From assembly GCA_012840075.1 (NCBI GenBank), contig DUMC01000038.1, forward strand, positions 1 through 32,312: DNA of 32,312 nucleotides, in the 5' to 3' direction. The position numbers and the translations under genes were made by a program. The notes beneath the pieces were generated by a model, which saw only the letters and a list, made by a program, of their open reading frames with translations, ran no database searches and had not been told where the DNA came from. Each line of letters begins with the position of its first letter. Positions within the stretch are counted from its first letter, which is position 1. Positions 7,869 to 15,098 of the stretch are shown piece by piece. Origin of the DNA: Clostridiaceae bacterium. Its GTDB lineage: Bacteria > Bacillota > Clostridia > Acetivibrionales > DUMC01.

Positions 7869-9149
7869 TTATGGCTTGATCAACGTCTTGCCGCCCATGT
7901 ATGGCTGCAGTACCTCCGGTATATTAACAGAACCGTCTTCGTTCAGGTTGTTTTCCAGAAGTGCAATAAGCATTCTTGGTGGTGCTGCTACGGTATTATT
8001 CAAGGTATGAGCAAAGTATCTGCCTTTTTCTCCGTCAACACGGATTCTTAAACGTCTTGCTTGTGCATCTCCCAGGTTGGAACAACTTCCTACTTCAAAA
8101 TACTTTTTCTGTCTAGGCGACCATGCTTCAACATCCACCGATTTAACTTTCAAATCTGCAAGATCTCCGGAACAACATTCGAGAGCCCGTACCGGTATAT
8201 TCATTGAACGAAATAGTTCTACTGTGTATCTCCACATCCTTTCAAACCACATCATGCTGTCTTCCGGTTTGCATATAACAATCATTTCCTGTTTTTCAAA
8301 TTGATGTATACGATATATACCTCTTTCTTCAATACCATGGGCGCCTTTTTCCTTTCTAAAGCATGGCGAATAACTCGTTAATGTCTGAGGTAAAGAATCT
8401 TCAGGCAATATCGTATCTATGAATTTTCCAATCATGGAATGCTCGCTTGTCCCGATTAAATACAAATCCTCTCCTTCAATTTTGTACATCATTGCATCCA
8501 TTTCAGCAAAGCTCATGACACCTGTTACAATTTCACTTCGTATCATGAAAGGTGGAATGCAGTATGTAAATCCTTTATCTATCATAAAATCCCTGGCATA
8601 AGATAATACTGCAGAATTTAGTCTTGCAATATCACCCATGAGATAGTAAAAACCGTGACCGGCAACTTTCCTTGCACTTTCCAGATCAATACCGTTTAAT
8701 TTTTCCATCAAATCAATATGATATGGAATTTCGAAGTCAGGCACCTTTGGCTCGCCAAAACGTTCAACCTCGACATTTTCACTTGCATCCCTACCAATGG
8801 GAACACTTGGATCAATTATATTAGGTATTAACAACAAGATCTCTCTGACTTTTTCATCCAATTCCTTTTCTTTTACTTCAAGTTCAGCCAGGCGTTCTGC
8901 ATTTGAAGTAACTTCCTTCTTTAATTCTTCTGCTTCCTCCCGTTTTCCTTGGGCCATTAAAAACCCGATTTGTTTGGAAATCTTATTTCTTTTTGCTCTT
9001 AAAGCTTCTGCTTCTTGTTTTGTTTTTCTTAATTCTGCATCCAATGAAATAACTTCATCTACTAAACCGAGCTTTTCGTCCTGAAATTTGTTTCTTATGT
9101 TTTGTTTTACAATATCTGGGTTTTCTCTAACAAATTTGATATCCAGCAT
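7869..9149 (-). CDS. serS: Seryl-tRNA synthetase
   Basis: The 426-residue class II aminoacyl-tRNA synthetase charges tRNA-Ser in the cytoplasm. The N-terminal coiled-coil tRNA-binding arm spans about residues 30-105 (charged heptads, ending VREILLLIPNIIDPSVP). The catalytic domain includes the motif 2 region (CFRKEKGAHG...GIYRIHQF) and motif 3 (HTLNNTVAAPPRMLIALLENN), then the usual tail NEDGSVNIPEVLQPYMGG. The motifs differ from the common bacterial form, which has an FRSEAGSAGRDTRG-like motif 2 and HTLNGSG in motif 3. The GTSEHSMIG and HTLNNT forms recall archaeal-like SerRS. A second, standard serS elsewhere in the genome is possible. ATG 9149 has AGGAGGG 5 nt upstream. No T-box motif was found in the 390-nt leader. 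Confidence 0.95.
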   Translation of the reverse strand: MLDIKFVRENPDIVKQNIRNKFQDEKLGLVDEVISLDAELRKTKQEAEALRAKRNKISKQIGFLMAQGKREEAEELKKEVTSNAERLAELEVKEKELDEKVREILLLIPNIIDPSVPIGRDASENVEVERFGEPKVPDFEIPYHIDLMEKLNGIDLESARKVAGHGFYYLMGDIARLNSAVLSYARDFMIDKGFTYCIPPFMIRSEIVTGVMSFAEMDAMMYKIEGEDLYLIGTSEHSMIGKFIDTILPEDSLPQTLTSYSPCFRKEKGAHGIEERGIYRIHQFEKQEMIVICKPEDSMMWFERMWRYTVELFRSMNIPVRALECCSGDLADLKVKSVDVEAWSPRQKKYFEVGSCSNLGDAQARRLRIRVDGEKGRYFAHTLNNTVAAPPRMLIALLENNLNEDGSVNIPEVLQPYMGGKTLIKP

Positions 9150-9539
9150 ATTTTCCCTCCTCTTAAATCAACACTGATTCGTGCCAAACACTATCTCTTT
9201 AATGTAAATATTAGCTTTACCTATTTACCTATCATTCTTTATCATTTGTTAAGTTTTCTATCCCATGCTAATCTTAAAAGTTGCTAATCTTAAAAGTAGT
9301 TCAAGTATAACCGTTAACCATATTATGTTACATTATATATGTTTTTATGCTAATTATCAATATTAGCAAATCTGAACCTTTTTCTGACAACTATAATTTT
9401 ACTCTAAACTATAATAATTTTCTCTAAAAATTTGAACTTCATTTAGGAAAGTTTTTCTTAAAACATTTACCTCTTTCAATCTATGTATTTCAGTTTTCAA
9501 CTTTCCTCTTTCCATATACATTTAGAAATTAAAGTAATA
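9150..9539. other. Non-coding spacer upstream of serS
   Basis: This 390-nt AT-rich spacer contains no gene. I looked for a T-box leader (GGGTGGNACCGCG-type bulge) on the minus strand and saw none. Confidence 0.5.
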
Positions 9540-9860
9540 CTATATATCCAAAAGGGATATTACATTAATTACGGGTTTTTCGTATGGATGTACTTTCTTT
9601 ATAGTTTCTACCGCAGCTTTGCAGATTTCCTTTTTACATGTAAATTCTACTTTAGCTTCCTCTGCTTCAAAAACCTTTCCCGTTTCTCCCAGGTATGGAT
9701 TAGCTCCGTCAAGAGGTCTCCAGGAACCTTTTACCTTTGAAACAGACATGCAGTAATCGTAACGTTCATCAATTGTAAGAGCTCCTATTTTATTTAATTC
9801 ATCTCTCAATGCATTAACATATTCTTCAGGAATAAAACACTCTATCTTAACCCAGCTCAT
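9540..9860 (-). CDS. Small NIF3/YqfO-type domain protein
   Basis: The 106-residue protein corresponds to the PII/CutA-like ferredoxin-fold domain found inserted in YqfO/NIF3 proteins and also as a stand-alone family. Diagnostic features are the opening WVKIECFIPEEYVNALRDELNKIGA, the central GSWRPLDGANPYLGETG and the HPYEKPVINVISL ending. The HPYE motif is usual in this family. Biochemical role is unknown; metal or small-molecule sensing has been suggested for relatives. ATG 9860 is preceded by GGAGG. It lies upstream of serS on the same strand but 390 nt away, so co-transcription is uncertain. Confidence 0.75.
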   Translation of the reverse strand: MSWVKIECFIPEEYVNALRDELNKIGALTIDERYDYCMSVSKVKGSWRPLDGANPYLGETGKVFEAEEAKVEFTCKKEICKAAVETIKKVHPYEKPVINVISLLDI

Positions 9861-10156
9861 AAATAATCCTCCATTTTAACATTATTTGCATTTTAACAAG
9901 TTCAATTACAACAAATTCATTCACCATAAATTTGTATAATTACCATAAATTTTATCAATTTTACATTTTTGCAAATTACCATAAATTTGTAATAATATAT
10001 TTAATTAATGTAAAATAATAGATTTAATTAATGTAAAATAAAATAATCTGGTTATAATTATTGCCAATTATAATTTTATAATTATTACTAAATTCATCAT
10101 AGTACATATATCTTATAAAAGCAAGTCTATAAACAGGTTTCAGATTTATACCCCTA
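9861..10156. other. AT-rich divergent spacer with repeats
   Basis: No gene is visible. ACCATAAATTT recurs three times (from 9923, 9942 and 9978). A 23-nt unit beginning ATTTAATTAATGTAAAATAA is duplicated at 9999-10021 and from 10022. The region separates the NIF3-like gene (minus) from the CNNM gene (plus). Confidence 0.6.
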
Positions 10157-10185
10157 TTGACTTAAAAATGTTAATATGCTATTAT
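10157..10185 (+). promoter_or_regulatory. Sigma-A-type promoter of the CNNM-family gene leader
   Basis: TTGACT (10157-10162) and TATTAT (10180-10185) are 17 nt apart, a near-consensus vegetative promoter. Start of transcription is expected near 10192, giving a leader of about 345 nt before the TTG start at 10537. Confidence 0.7.
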
Positions 10186-10230
10186 GTTTTTTGAAACTAA
10201 GGTTCATTTTTTAAGGAGTGTTTTGTTTAA

Positions 10231-10356
10231 GTGGACGATGTACCTTTGCCTGAACGATGCATAAATGCTTACAGGCTTAAATACAAGAAAGCTGTGATAA
10301 AAATTTTATATATGCGGCATTTAGATGAGTATGGAGAATATTCTGTATTCATCTGA
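10231..10356 (+). CDS. Possible 41-residue leader peptide
   Basis: A GTG (10231) lies 12 nt after AAGGAG (10213-10218) and opens a 41-codon frame (VDDVPLPERCINAYRLKYKK...) ending at TGA 10354-10356. The end of the frame runs through the long hairpin at 10312-10365, so translation would disrupt it. This could be a leader peptide controlling readthrough into the CNNM gene, or chance. I do not recognise the peptide. Confidence 0.2.
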   Translation: MDDVPLPERCINAYRLKYKKAVIKILYMRHLDEYGEYSVFI

Positions 10357-10369
10357 GTGCCGCATTTTG
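10312..10369 (+). terminator. Long intrinsic-terminator-like hairpin in the CNNM leader
   Basis: ATGCGGCATTTAGATGA (10312-10328) pairs with TCATCTGAGTGCCGCAT (10349-10365) over 17 bp with two G-U pairs. The inner sequence continues the stem almost to a 4-nt loop. Four T residues follow (10365-10368). It sits about 170 nt before the transporter start, so it would end transcription early unless antiterminated. Confidence 0.6.
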
Positions 10370-10536
10370 GCATTTATTTACTATTAATACAACTTTTGTG
10401 GTTTCATCCTTGTAATTTTATTTGACAGGATGTGTCTTGGCAACGTTGCTTTTTTAACACAGAATGATTTTAAAAAATTAGATAAATGTGAAAAATTTAT
10501 AAATAAAATCATAATGAATCATGGGAGGTTGTCTTT

Positions 10537-11898
10537 TTGTCTGAGGGAGACTCAATAACGTGGCAGATACTTTTACAACTCTTTTTGATCTTTGTTAATG
10601 CAATATTTGCGTGTGCAGAAATTGCAGTCATTTCCATGAATGACAGCAAGCTTGCAAAACTTGCTGCAGCAAATGACAAACGTGCGTTAAGACTAGCTAA
10701 ATTAACCGAACAGCCTTCACGTTTTCTTGCAACCATACAGGTAGGTATCACATTGGCCGGTTTCCTTGGCAGTGCTTTTGCAGCCGATAATTTTTCCGAT
10801 AAATTAGTAGACTGGCTTGCCGGTTTTAATTTGAAAATACCTCTTCGCACTTTGGATACAATATCTGTTATTGTAATTACCATGGTGTTATCATACTTTA
10901 CCCTTGTACTTGGAGAGTTGGTCCCTAAGCGTGTTGCTATGCGATACGCAGAAAAACTTGCTCTTACAATGTCAGGGATAATTTTCTACTTATCAAGGAT
11001 ATTTTCACCTGTTGTCACATTATTAACTGCATCTACCAACGGAGTTTTGAAAGTCCTGGGTATAGATCCCAATGCAGAGGATGATGAAATTACAGAAGAA
11101 GAAATCCGCATGATTGTCGATGAGGGAAGTGAGAAAGGCGCCATAAATGATGAAAAAAAGGAATTGATCCATAATGTATTTGAATTTGATGATAAAACTG
11201 CTGCGGATATAATGACTCATAGGACGGAAGTTACCTTATTATGGCTTGAAGAAACTGACGAGCAGTGGGAAAATACCATTTTTGAAAGCCGGCATACTAT
11301 GTATCCTGTTTGCAGTGAAAGTACTGATAATATTATCGGTGTTTTGAATGCGAAAGATTATTTCCGGCTAAAAGATAAATCCCGCGAAAATATTTTAAAG
11401 TACGCTGTAAAACCTGCATACTTCGTTCCTGAAACAGTGAGGGCTGATATATTGTTCTCAAATATGAAGAATACTAAAAATCACTTTGCAATTGTGTTGG
11501 ATGAATATGGAGGTATGAATGGTATTGTAACCATGAATGATTTATTAGAACAGCTAGTCGGGAATTTGGACGATGATGCATCGACACCTGAAGAACCTCC
11601 TCCTATTGAGCGAATTGATTCAAATACCTGGAAGATAGCCGGAACAACCCCACTGGAACTTGTTTCAAAACAACTTGGTGTGCAATTACCGGAAAATGAT
11701 TACGATACTTTTGGAGGTTTTGTTTTCGGACTATTGGGCAGTATTCCTGAAGACGGCAGTACTCCTGAACTAGAAGAATATGGATTATATATAAAAGTAA
11801 CTGAGATAAAAGATCATCGCCTGATTAAAGCTATCGTTTGTCTTTCAGGAAATAAAAACCAAAAAGAGCAATCTGTAGTAACAGAAAGTTTTACTTAA
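10537..11898 (+). CDS. CNNM/CorC (HlyC) family membrane protein, putative divalent cation exporter
   Basis: 453 residues in the usual order. An N-terminal DUF21/CNNM transmembrane domain (about 1-190) includes NAIFACAEIAVISMND and the conserved GELVPKRVAMRYAE. A CBS pair follows (about 205-340: IMTHRTEV..., VLDEYGGMNGIVTMNDLLEQLVG). A C-terminal CorC/HlyC domain ends the protein (about 355-440: WKIAGTTPLELVSKQLG, DTFGGFVFGLLGSIPEDG). Homologues such as Bacillus MpfA export Mg2+ or related cations, gated by CBS-bound nucleotide; the older label hemolysin is misleading. Start is TTG 10537, 6 nt after GGGAGGTT. The long structured leader suggests control at the RNA level. Confidence 0.85.
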   Translation: MSEGDSITWQILLQLFLIFVNAIFACAEIAVISMNDSKLAKLAAANDKRALRLAKLTEQPSRFLATIQVGITLAGFLGSAFAADNFSDKLVDWLAGFNLKIPLRTLDTISVIVITMVLSYFTLVLGELVPKRVAMRYAEKLALTMSGIIFYLSRIFSPVVTLLTASTNGVLKVLGIDPNAEDDEITEEEIRMIVDEGSEKGAINDEKKELIHNVFEFDDKTAADIMTHRTEVTLLWLEETDEQWENTIFESRHTMYPVCSESTDNIIGVLNAKDYFRLKDKSRENILKYAVKPAYFVPETVRADILFSNMKNTKNHFAIVLDEYGGMNGIVTMNDLLEQLVGNLDDDASTPEEPPPIERIDSNTWKIAGTTPLELVSKQLGVQLPENDYDTFGGFVFGLLGSIPEDGSTPELEEYGLYIKVTEIKDHRLIKAIVCLSGNKNQKEQSVVTESFT

Positions 11899-12000
11899 AG
11901 CTTTACAGTGAGTATAACTAAAATTAAAATAAATAATAAATAGTAATAAAATTATCAAATTATGAAAACAAAATCTATTTTTTATAGGAGGAATTTTTTT

Positions 12001-12834
12001 ATGAAAAATCTTAAAGTAGGGTTGCAGCTTTATTCAGTCAGGGAAGATATGGCAAAGGATATGGACGCAACTTTAAAACAGGTAAAAGAAATGGGTTATG
12101 ACTATGTTGAATTTGCAGGGTACTTTGGCAAGACTGCATACGAAGTTCGAGAGCTTCTTGACAAGCATGGTCTTCAATGCATTTCCGTTCATCAAACCTA
12201 TGATGTTTTCCTAACCAACGAAAAGGAAAATATTGACTTTTTAAAAACAATAGGCGCCAAGTATTGTGCAGTTCCTTGGATGGGAAAGGAAAGACATGCC
12301 GGAACGGAAAGATTTGAACAAACAAAAAAGGAATTCATTCAAGTAGGTCAAGCACTTAAAAATGCAGGCATCCAGTTTCTTTATCACAATCACGACTTCG
12401 AATTTGAAACCTATGAAGGTAAGTTTTTACTGGATTGGTTGTATGAAAGCATACCTGAAGATTTGCTGAAAACACAGCTTGATACATGCTGGGTAAAATA
12501 TGCCGGACAAGATCCTGTACAATACATAAAGAAATATTCGGGCCGTGCACCAATAGTTCACTTGAAAGATTTTATATGCAAGAATTTTAATATGGGGGCT
12601 GTATATTCACTTATTGATGAAACAGGCAAAGAAAAGAAAAAACCTACCAGGGAAGAAGTCGGATTTGAATTCAGACCTTTAGGTCAAGGAATCCAAGACA
12701 TACCTTCTATATTACAAGCAGCAGTAGAGGCCGGAACTGAGTATGTCGTCGTCGAACAGGATCAATCTCCGACATGTCCTGCATTACAGGCAGCTAAAGA
12801 AAGCAGAGATTATCTTAAGAGTTTAGGATTATAA
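12001..12834 (+). CDS. Sugar phosphate isomerase/epimerase-like TIM-barrel protein
   Basis: 277 residues from ATG 12001, chosen over an ATG 39 nt upstream because TAGGAGG sits 8 nt before it. Matches the xylose isomerase-like TIM barrel (AP_endonuc_2) superfamily: GLQLYSVREDM at the start, CISVHQTYDVF, FLYHNHDFEFETYEG, QLDTCWVKYAG, APIVHLKDF, PLGQGIQDIPSIL and a late EYVVVEQDQS. The conserved Glu, Asp and His residues in these strands fit metal binding. Family members include inosose dehydratases, hydroxypyruvate isomerases and epimerases, so the substrate stays open. It follows the CNNM gene by 102 nt and is closed by a strong terminator. Confidence 0.8.
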   Translation: MKNLKVGLQLYSVREDMAKDMDATLKQVKEMGYDYVEFAGYFGKTAYEVRELLDKHGLQCISVHQTYDVFLTNEKENIDFLKTIGAKYCAVPWMGKERHAGTERFEQTKKEFIQVGQALKNAGIQFLYHNHDFEFETYEGKFLLDWLYESIPEDLLKTQLDTCWVKYAGQDPVQYIKKYSGRAPIVHLKDFICKNFNMGAVYSLIDETGKEKKKPTREEVGFEFRPLGQGIQDIPSILQAAVEAGTEYVVVEQDQSPTCPALQAAKESRDYLKSLGL

Positions 12835-12840
12835 AGAAAG

Positions 12841-12869
12841 TTTTATTTCCTGGGAAATAAAATCTTTTT
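12841..12869 (+). terminator. Intrinsic terminator after the isomerase-like gene
   Basis: TTTTATTTCC (12841-12850) pairs with GGAAATAAAA (12853-12862), followed by TCTTTTT. It begins 7 nt after the stop codon. Confidence 0.85.
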
Positions 12870-12942
12870 CCCGTGTAAAAAGGTTTTCCCGTATAAGAAT
12901 AACAAAAAACAAGTAGTGCTAATCTTACATTTGTAAAAATTT

Positions 12943-13028
12943 AAAGGCTCATTTCCCACTCTTTATGATGACACATATTTACTTAGCTTTACATATACAT
13001 ATGGGAATGAGCCTTTCTTCTGTTTTTT
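12943..13028. terminator. Long hairpin between convergent genes, likely two-way terminator
   Basis: The left arm at 12943-12958 (AAAGGCTCATTTCCCA) pairs with TGGGAATGAGCCTTT (13002-13016) with one bulged T, around a loop of about 43 nt. T-rich sequence follows on both strands (CTTCTGTTTTTT on plus, TTTAAATTTTT on minus). It separates the isomerase-like gene from gpmI, which converge here. The large loop is unusual for a plain terminator. Confidence 0.6.
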
Positions 13029-13207
13029 ATATCATTAATTATCAATTTATATCCATCATTAATTTATATCTTTTTGGTATCCTGTGTATATCTTCGCAAA
13101 TATATCAGATGTATCTTCAATATATAGAACACAAAAACACAAATGAAAATAAATAAATAATGTTAAACGCAAAATGTAAACATATCACTTTGCAAAGATA
13201 TTTCCCT

Positions 13208-14743
13208 TTATTTTACAATTAAAGAACTTCCGGTCATTTCCTCAGGTTTTTCCACTCCCATTATATCCAGCAAAGTAGGACTAATATCTGCTAATCTACC
13301 TTCTCTTAATTTAACATCTCCCATACCGATTAAAATCAAAGGCACTACATTTGTTGTATGAGCTGTATAAGGTCCTCCGGTCTCATAGTCAATCATCTGT
13401 TCTGCATTTCCGTGGTCAGCTGTAATTATTGCAACTCCTCCCTGCTTGAGAATTGCAGGTATAATCTTCCCAAGACAGACATCAATTGCTTCTATTGCAG
13501 CTTTTGCAGCTTCGAATACACCTGTATGCCCAACCATATCGGGATTTGCAAAATTCAAAATAATCACATCGTATTTTTGTGAATCTATTCTTCTTAAGAC
13601 TTCCTCAGTAACTTCATAGGCACTCATTTCAGGTTTTAAGTCATAAGTGGGCACTTTAGGTGATGGAATTAACACTCTGTCTTCTCCTTCGTAAACCGTT
13701 TCAACTCCTCCGTTAAAGAAAAAGGTAACATGAGCATATTTTTCAGTTTCAGCAATTCTTAATTGAGTATACCCTAATTTGCTAATATATTCACCGAAAG
13801 TATTGTGCAAACTTTCCGGTTTAAAGGCCACTACTACATTCTCAAAAGTCTTATCATATTGAGTCATGCAAACGTAATGTACCGGAAAGTAACCTTTCTC
13901 TCTTTCAAAACCGGTAAAATTCTTCTCTGTAAATGCTCTTGTAATCTCTCTGGCTCTATCCGGTCTGAAATTAAAGAATATTATTGAATCATTTTCTGAA
14001 ATTGTTGCAACAGGCTTATCTCCATCCATTATAACTGTGGGTTTTACAAACTCGTCAAATTCTTTTCGTGCATAAGACTCTCTTACTGCTTCCTCCGCAC
14101 TCTTGGCAGTTAATCCCTTACCAAACACCATGGCATCATAAGCCAACTTTACCCTGTCCCACCTGTTATCTCGATCCATAGCATAATATCTGCCCATAAC
14201 TGAAGCTATTTTTCCACAACCGATTTCACGAATCTTGTTTTCAAGCTCTTTTACATACCCCAATGCACTATCAGGTGGAACATCTCTGCCGTCAAAGAAG
14301 CAATGAACGTATACATCCTTAAGCCCTTGCCTTTTTGCAAGTTCAAGTAATGCATACAAATGGGTGTTATGGCTATGAACTCCTCCATCTGAAAGCAGTC
14401 CATATAAATGCAGCTTTGAATTATTCTTCTTACAATTCTCGATAGCGTCCAAGAATTCTTTCTTTTCAAAGAAATCTCCGTCTTCAATGGACTTTGTTAC
14501 CCTGGTAAAATCTTGATATACGATTCTGCCTGCTCCTATATTTGTATGGCCGACTTCGGAATTTCCCATTTGTCCTCTTGGGAGACCTACATCCATGCCA
14601 CTGCATTTGATTATTGTATTAGGATATTGAGAAATATATTTATCAAAATTAGGCTTATATGCAGCTTTTATTGCATTTCCTTCTTCTCTTGGATTTATTC
14701 CAAAACCATCAAGTATTATCAATGTTACTAATCTGTCTTTCAT
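13208..14743 (-). CDS. gpmI: 2,3-bisphosphoglycerate-independent phosphoglycerate mutase
   Basis: Interconverts 3- and 2-phosphoglycerate in lower glycolysis using two Mn2+ ions and a phosphoserine intermediate. From ATG 14743 it is 511 residues, the usual family length. D12 lies in IILDGFGIN, and the nucleophile Ser62 lies in [14 protein letters not shown]. Later metal ligands lie in [12 protein letters not shown] and [11 protein letters not shown]. The reading frame stays open 90 nt further upstream, but that extension runs back towards the repeat cluster. AAGGAGAG 9 nt before 14743 fixes the start. It follows pgk-tpiA at 355 nt, with a terminator and repeats between, so it probably has its own promoter. 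Confidence 0.95.
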   Translation of the reverse strand: MKDRLVTLIILDGFGINPREEGNAIKAAYKPNFDKYISQYPNTIIKCSGMDVGLPRGQMGNSEVGHTNIGAGRIVYQDFTRVTKSIEDGDFFEKKEFLDAIENCKKNNSKLHLYGLLSDGGVHSHNTHLYALLELAKRQGLKDVYVHCFFDGRDVPPDSALGYVKELENKIREIGCGKIASVMGRYYAMDRDNRWDRVKLAYDAMVFGKGLTAKSAEEAVRESYARKEFDEFVKPTVIMDGDKPVATISENDSIIFFNFRPDRAREITRAFTEKNFTGFEREKGYFPVHYVCMTQYDKTFENVVVAFKPESLHNTFGEYISKLGYTQLRIAETEKYAHVTFFFNGGVETVYEGEDRVLIPSPKVPTYDLKPEMSAYEVTEEVLRRIDSQKYDVIILNFANPDMVGHTGVFEAAKAAIEAIDVCLGKIIPAILKQGGVAIITADHGNAEQMIDYETGGPYTAHTTNVVPLILIGMGDVKLREGRLADISPTLLDIMGVEKPEEMTGSSLIVK

Positions 14744-14809
14744 ATTTATATTACTCTCCTTACTTCGAGGATGAATTTCTCTTTTTTGAACAAAGAAACA
14801 ATTTCCTTC

Positions 14810-14938
14810 AGACAAGGGACGTTTTTTAGACAAGGGGACGGTTCTTTTTTAGACAAGGGGACGGTTCTTTTGTCTTGATGAAATTAAGGTGAGACGCGAG
14901 AACCGTCCCCTTGTCTTCCCTTGTCTTTCCTTGTCTTT
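14810..14938. repeat. Cluster of REP-like palindromic repeats (GGGGACGGTTCT family)
   Basis: AGACAAGGGGACGGTTCT is present at 14828-14845 and 14851-14868, with a degraded copy from 14810. Its perfect reverse complement lies at 14899-14916, so 14851-14868 and 14899-14916 can form an 18-bp hairpin with a 30-nt loop. Two more CTTGTCT units follow. The cluster lies in the gpmI leader. Another copy is at 26561-26585. Such repeats are common in clostridial genomes and resemble REP elements moved by Y1 (RAYT) transposases; no such transposase is in this window. Confidence 0.75.
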
Positions 14939-14948
14939 AAAACTCTTA

Positions 14949-14981
14949 AAAAAAGGGGACACTTACAATATCCCCTTTTTT
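14949..14981. terminator. Two-way intrinsic terminator after pgk-tpiA
   Basis: AAAAAAGGGGA (14949-14959) pairs with TCCCCTTTTTT (14971-14981), with T runs on either strand. On the minus strand it lies about 120 nt past the pgk-tpiA stop codon and upstream of gpmI. Confidence 0.8.
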
Positions 14982-15098
14982 CAATTGCTCTAAACAGTAA
15001 CTTTTTTATAGGAAAATTACCGTTAGTTTTAAAAACCAGCGGTTAGATATTTAATTAAGCTTGGTATTCTGCATTAATTAGCACTAATAATTATTTTT

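Larger units (their letters stand above)
10192..10370 (+). ncRNA. Structured leader RNA, candidate cis-regulatory element or small RNA
   Basis: Between the promoter and the transporter gene lies about 120 nt with a folded element: GCCTG/CAGGC, 10248-10252/10272-10276, enclosing GCAT/ATGC. A long terminator-like hairpin follows at 10312-10365. The layout of folded domain plus terminator is that of a riboswitch or attenuator. I checked by eye for the yybP-ykoY (Mn), M-box (Mg), NiCo and fluoride consensus motifs and saw none. It could also be a free small RNA. Confidence 0.4.

Noticed and set aside
9150-9539. T-box leader for serS
   Set aside because: No T-box bulge sequence or associated terminator/antiterminator pair was found on the minus strand.
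14744-14833. N-terminal extension of 30 residues for GpmI
   Set aside because: The extension has no RBS at its ATG and runs back to the start of the repeat cluster. The internal ATG 14743 has AAGGAGAG and gives the canonical family start and length.
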